Positions 59,401 to 64,000 of a DNA stretch of 64,000 bases are shown one piece after another (positions within the stretch are counted from its first letter, which is position 1; each line of letters opens with the position of its first letter). The stretch spans positions 62,001-126,000 of the forward strand of contig JAMXBD010002491.1 in NCBI GenBank assembly GCA_024138025.1. Direction: 5' to 3'. This DNA is from Combretum micranthum (Eukaryota > Streptophyta > Magnoliopsida > Myrtales > Combretaceae). The notes beneath the pieces are model-generated. The model had not been told where the DNA came from. It did not search any database and saw only the letters and a list, made by a program, of their open reading frames with translations. The translations under genes and the position numbers were made by a program.

Positions 59401-62400
59401 AGAAAAAAAAAAGATAATACCTATTTTATATAGTTATTTTGAGATTTTATATATAAATATTAAAATATATTTTGGAAAAAAAAAGTAATGATGGAATTTT
59501 AGTTTCCCATTTCAAAATACTTATAATTTATTAGGATAACTATTTCGCCAATTAAATAAAAAAAAAAAGTTATATAGAGTGAATCAAACTTCGTATTAAT
59601 TTAATATATATAAGTATATATATTTATATAGTATTGGTAAATTTTAAAATCATCATTGGATAAAACCATAAATAGTAGCAATTTTTTAGCCTTAGTAATC
59701 TACTGTAGACTTATGTATACTGTTTTAAAGCTTTGGGAGGTGAAATCTCGCATTATAAGATTTTCCAATGACCTAACTTCATTTAATATGATAATTTCTA
59801 ATTGGCGGCGAGATTGGTGGGAATGCCTAATGCCAAAAAAAGGAGAATAATAAATAAATAAATAAAATAAAAAGATAAATAATTTTTTATTCGAAAATTA
59901 CGATGACGGAACTTCAATACCGTCAAGTGTGAACAGCATCTTCCTTAATGAGCACTGAGCGGTCCCAATTTTTTGTGTGGTTGTTCTGTTTGTATTTTGA
60001 TTCATTCAGATCATATGGCGTACCCTTTGGCCTTGATTCATGCCACTACCAATTATATTAATAAATGAAGGGGATGGTAAGAAGTTTTTAAAATAAGCAT
60101 CATTTGTTAAAATATATTACTAATTATTTATTATGTGTATATTATACATAACGTGTAACATGGATTTTACATTTTGTATCTTCAATTGGTTAAAGCCCGT
60201 GTATTCTTAGACTGCTGTATATTTATCCTTTCAATCCATCAAAATTTTTATACAAATAAAAATAAGGAAAAAAACGAAGCCATATTAACATGTAGTTAGA
60301 AGAAATTATTATTATAGAAAGAAGTTAAATAGTTATTAAACAGCTCGTGTACATACAAATAATGAGCAGATTTCAATTATTTTTGGATAAATGATGATAA
60401 TAATAATAATAATAATATAATGGCAATGTTTTAAAAAAAAGGGAAAAAAATTAGTATCATAATTTACAAATAATATCAGTGTCAATATGTTATCAATACT
60501 ATTCTTACACTCACGTTTATATAATTCTCAATCTTTTTTCAGTCAATGATCCTATATTTCCCGTCACGCTCAAGTTCGGTCCTCAGATTTGAACTCCACA
60601 CCGTTAGACCTAAGAGCACGCTATGAGAATTGACTGCCACTCCTGATTAAATTTGGACATGAATGCGTGAATGACCATTTATTTAGAAAAAATAAAATAA
60701 AAATTGAATACACAGAGTGCTCCTAATTTTGGTAGTAGTTACTCTAACATTGTAGATAAAAAATTTAGGATTAAATGGGGAAATACTCTTGGATTTTAAG
60801 GTGGAGCCAGTTGGAACTCTGAACTTTTTTTCTGTTTTTTAACCAGTTGACTCCCTAAACTTAAAAGTGTGGTGTTCTAGGTATACTTTTTCATATGAAA
60901 AATATATAAAATAGTACAGAATATAACATTAAAAAAGACGGATATCCTTATTTATAAATTATTTATAGTTATACAGGTCAATAATTATACTTTATAAGTT
61001 TAGAAGGTTAATTCACCTTACTAGAGGGTATTTTTGCATTTTACATCTCGACTACTATTAAACATTTTAGGTGAATCGTTTTTTTCATTCTTTTTATTTC
61101 ATTTACAGAAATGATAAGACAACTAGATTCGTACATATTATCATAAGCATCCATTCAGAAATCAATGGGAGTAATCTTCTTCTACAATCTTTATTATCAT
61201 ATCAATATCTATTTTATGTTCCACAAACAAGATAACTCAATAGATTTTGTTATTGCTAGGTTACAAGAAACTCAACTTGAAATTGCACATGTTAACAACA
61301 TAAAAAATGATGGATTTCAATACCTATGTATATTCAGGTAAACTTGGAAAAGTCCTAAGAGCAGCAGCCATGGAAGACAACAAGACTGTAATCTTGACAA
61401 CATTAAACGATGCGTGGGCAGAACCAGGTTCCATATTTGACGTCTTCCTGGAAGGCTTCAGAGTTGGGAATGGAACAAGCAAGCTTTTGAATCATTTAGT
61501 GGTTATAGCACTCGATCGAAAGGCGTATGATCGATGCATAGCTTTACACCCACATTGCTATGCACTATGGACTAGAGGACAGGATTTTTCTGGTGAGGCA
61601 GATTTCATGAGCTCAGATTACTTGCATATGATGTGGAGAAGGATAAATTTTTTGAGACTAGTTCTTGAAAAAGGATACAATTTCGTCTTCACGGTAATGC
61701 TCCAATTTTTTTTTTCCCCTCTCCTATTCCAACCTTACATGGCTTAGATTGGTCCATCTAATTCAATTAAGAATTGACAGGACACTGACATCGTATGGCT
61801 TCGAGATCCATTCCCACACTTCTACCCAGGTGAAGATTTTCAAATTGCATGTGATACCTACAATGGAAGACCCTTCGATGCAAATAATGCTCCTAATGGT
61901 GGCTTCAACTTTGTGAGATCTAGCAATCGGACTATCGAATTCTACAAGTTCTGGTATCAATCAAGAAAAAATTACCCTCGAAAACATGATCAAGACGTGC
62001 TTAATAAGATCAAGTGGGACGGGTATCTTAGTAAGATAAGACTGAAGATTAGATTTTTAGACACAGCTTTCATTGGTGGATTCTGTCAGCTGAGCAGGGA
62101 TTTCAGTCGCGTCTGCACAATTCATGCCAACTGCTGTGTTGGTCTAGATAACAAAATTAATGATCTAAGTCTTGTCCTTGAAGACTGGAGAAAATATATA
62201 TCCTCCAATTCTACAGCAAGCCAATCCCCACGATGGAGAGTCCCGCGAGATTGCAGGTATAGTACCTTCACTAAACCTAGACCATGTACAAGCACTTTTT
62301 AGGCAAAATTTCTTGATCTTCTTCATGGCTAATGATCTCTTGAAATTGCTAATCAAAGTTTTTATTCTTGACTATGACCATTAATCAGGGGTTCATTCAG

Positions 62401-62449
62401 CCGACCTCATCACCATCATCATAATGGTAAAAAAGGCCAACATTTGTAG
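56468..62449 (+). CDS. GT77-family nucleotide-diphospho-sugar transferase (4 exons)
   Basis: Exons are 56468-56681, 61338-61693, 61781-62256 and 62389-62449, 1107 bp in total, 368 residues. The protein is a type II membrane glycosyltransferase, probably of the Golgi: a short polar N-terminus, one membrane span at about residues 34-52, then a luminal catalytic domain. The DxD nucleotide-sugar/metal motif is DTD at 191-193, just after the intron 2 junction. MMWRRINFL before it and NGGFNFVRSSN after it are typical of the Arabidopsis family with PF03407 domains (At1g14590/At2g02061 type). Substrate and acceptor are not known from the sequence; GT77 relatives act on cell-wall glycans. Introns 2 and 3 have clear GT...AG ends. 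The exon 1 donor is discussed in the findings: the strong CAG|GTAAGT at 56678 would shift the frame, and GTAATC four bases on keeps it. The His-rich C-terminus (five His in a row) comes from exon 4. Confidence 0.85.
56682..61337 (+). other. Intron 1 of the glycosyltransferase gene
   Basis: 4656 bp, AT-rich. It contains SINE copy 2 (58492-58623), several poly(A)/(T) runs, and a B-box-like GTTCAAATC on the minus strand near 60585. ORFs within it (56753, 58210, 59656) have no recognisable domains and are not conserved exons. The acceptor is TATATTCAG at 61337. Confidence 0.7.
58492..58623 (-). mobile_element. tRNA-derived SINE, copy 2
   Basis: On the minus strand: A box TAACTTAGTGGC (58596-58607), B box GAGTTCGATTT (58548-58558), body GTAATAGCCTTAGTGGCC, and a poly(A) tail (T-run 58492-58505). 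Possible short repeat AATAT at both ends. It is antisense to the host gene. Confidence 0.65.
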
Positions 62450-62632
62450 TTATCCCCAATATGCACAAAGTAAAACAGCATACAAGGTAAATGTCATTGG
62501 ATTTTGTTTTAGCTACCATTCAAGTGTAACTTTCAGGAACCGCTTCATGGTTTTTCCTCAATTATGTTTCATTGTATTGGTGATGTTTCTCAGCCAGAGA
62601 AAGGGTTGTAGGTTTGTTGCAGGCCTGTGCTC

Positions 62633-62638
62633 AATAAA
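62633..62638 (+). terminator. Poly(A) signal of the glycosyltransferase gene
   Basis: AATAAA about 185 bp after the stop codon. Other candidate signals further on are weaker. Confidence 0.5.
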
Positions 62639-62649
62639 AATCACATCAA

Positions 62650-63788
62650 GCATAAGCATGCACAAACTCTGGAACTAGTCCAAATTGACCTGGCAAGTGT
62701 TCATACTTCATAGCGTCTCTTTGTAACAAAGAATCACATTGTCTTTTCAGACAAAATACAATTCCGGATTATGTTTCTTCTTTCAATGAAATGCTGATTA
62801 ATGACAAGACCAAATAGTTTTCCACACAAGAATGAACTTTGGTAACTAAATGAGAAAGAATCCACCTTCCCATCGCAAAAAGACATAATGTAAAATCATG
62901 AATTATGGGAGTCCTGTAAAAAAATGAATAGCAACTTCGCAAATGATGTCACCACAAGAAATTTCGTGTTGTACAAATATCATGACATAATCTTCTTAAG
63001 AAATTCTTTGTGAATTCTAGTAAGGTATCCTAGGGATCTTAAAATCTGCATTTTCCACGTCCATAATGAGATAGAATTCTAGGATTAATCTTGGGTAAGA
63101 AAAATTTTATGGATTCATTTATTTTAACGGTGAGATAGTTGACTAGACGATCCGTTGTCGGGACCGTAAAAGCTCCATTGAGGCAAATACTTTTATGAAT
63201 ACCTCTTCTGGGTGATCAATTTCTCGTTGAATTACTATACACTAGCTAACAATCTAATGGGTGATCACAATCTTTTGCTCATGTTAATATAATATACGCC
63301 ATGCAAAAGTTACAAGAAAATTTGAATTACTTAAAACTTAAATCACTAGCACAAGTTGACAGGAACACCCAGACAGATTTCTTAGTAAAAGCCTGGGTAC
63401 ATTTTATCAAGATCGACTTGAAAATCGATAAAGCATTTGTCAGAATAATTGTGTTGAGCAAGAGCCTAGAAAAATATGTCAGCGGAGTCTGATCTTGTGA
63501 GACCAAACAAAGTCAAAACAGGAATATTTCTCTGGCTTATTCATGCAGCAAAAGAGTCACAAAGGTAAAACACGACGAGAATATAGGGCGATGCCTCCAT
63601 CGTGCATCTGCTGTTTCTCAAAATCCAGCAGTCTCAACCATATTGAAATGTCACCTAAAACTTAGAGTAGGCCTAAACCATGGAAATGTTTTCCCAAAGG
63701 GGAACAAAACAGAGTAAGATTCAGTACAGCTTGGCAAAAGCAAGAGTCTTGATTATTTATGTACCCAAAAAGATTATTTAAGCTTAAG
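62650..63788. other. Space between convergent genes
   Basis: It should hold the 3' UTR ends of both genes. The ORF at 63301-63492 has no recognisable domain. No repeats seen. Confidence 0.6.
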
Positions 63789-64000
63789 TTAATTATTGAA
63801 GTTGTATGGACACTTGAGCCTTATTGATCCTCTAAGGATAGAGACATTTAGCACCATATCTTCCATTTCAACAAGCTCAAATACGCAGATGTCTCCAGCC
63901 TGTAGAAGGTTATCCCTCATGAAGTCCAGCCAACCGGCAGATAGCACGCTCGTACGATACCTTAAGAAAGCTTTGACATCCCACAGTTCATCATCAACTT
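63789..64000 (-). CDS. B3-domain transcription factor, C-terminal exon (partial)
   Basis: On the minus strand a frame is open from the window edge (first full codon at 63998) for 69 codons to the TAA at 63789-63791. The segment SAGWLDFMRDNLLQAGDICV followed by FEL and VSILRG is the C-terminal half of a plant B3 DNA-binding domain (the GW..F...N.L..GD.C.FEL pattern of REM/VRN1-type proteins). It ends nine residues or so after the domain. The N-terminal half and any further B3 domains lie outside the window. It faces the glycosyltransferase gene tail to tail. Family is clear; subfamily is not. Confidence 0.8.
   Translation of the reverse strand, partial: VDDELWDVKAFLRYRTSVLSAGWLDFMRDNLLQAGDICVFELVEMEDMVLNVSILRGSIRLKCPYNFNN

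Noticed and set aside
60530..60640. Possible tRNA or third SINE (GTTCAAATC on the minus strand)
   Set aside because: Only a B-box-like word is seen; no A box at the right distance, no tail, no second copy.
61260..61337. Earlier splice acceptor for exon 2 at TTGCTAG (61259)
   Set aside because: The coding frame hits a stop (TAA at 61301) before the conserved part, so the acceptor at 61337 fits better.

Overview
The window is plant nuclear DNA, most likely from a eudicot. It is AT-rich and dominated by plant LTR-retrotransposon lineages (Athila, Tat/Ogre, Tekay-type chromovirus, Sirevirus). At the right end are an intron-containing plant glycosyltransferase gene and the end of a plant B3 transcription-factor gene. 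The species cannot be named from the sequence. No rRNA, CRISPR array or bacterial-type operon was seen, and almost every long ORF left of 51.8 kb belongs to a transposon or is a chance reading of a repeat.

Layout, positions 1-51762: this is one nested stack of retrotransposons that can be unpicked by target-site duplications (TSDs). The outermost layer is the 3' part of a Sirevirus-like Ty1/copia element (1-200 and 49617-51762). Into it went an Athila-like Ty3/gypsy element A (201-49611, TSD GATGA), whose gag, protease, reverse transcriptase, RNase H and integrase (2.1-7.5 kb) and ORF-1/env-like gene (25.8-27.1 kb) are all broken. A was hit by: F, an Athila-type solo LTR (7611-24728, TSD TGTAT), itself carrying E, a Tekay-like solo LTR (8362-12309, TSD ATAGG), and C, a non-autonomous Ogre-like element on the minus strand (12974-24351, TSD GTTGT/GTGGT); B, a decayed but complete Ogre-like element on the minus strand (28351-45366, TSD GCTAC), carrying D, a Tekay-like solo LTR (29067-32511, TSD TTTTC); and G, an Ogre-like solo LTR (45742-47929, TSD AGATT/AGATA) inside A's 3' LTR.

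Positions 51763-56287 are intergenic, with inverted-repeat DNA elements, a possible hAT derivative, a SINE and a tiny truncated retroposon. Positions 56288-62640 hold a four-exon GT77-type nucleotide-diphospho-sugar transferase gene (plus strand, 368 codons) with a 4.66-kb first intron that carries a second SINE. At 63789-64000 the last exon of a B3-domain gene enters on the minus strand, tail to tail with the glycosyltransferase.

The most unusual structure is in the repeats. The U3 region of element A's LTRs, and an internal stretch of A, carry nine to ten copies of a palindrome (consensus ATCACGGCCGTGAT) at alternating spacings of about 63 and 53 bp, close to six and five helical turns. Two unrelated LTR families in the same stack (F and C) also carry clusters of GC-cored palindromes just upstream of their TATA boxes. 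Ogre-like element C is built largely of tandem arrays whose monomers are hairpins, including one array with paired, stem-preserving base changes.
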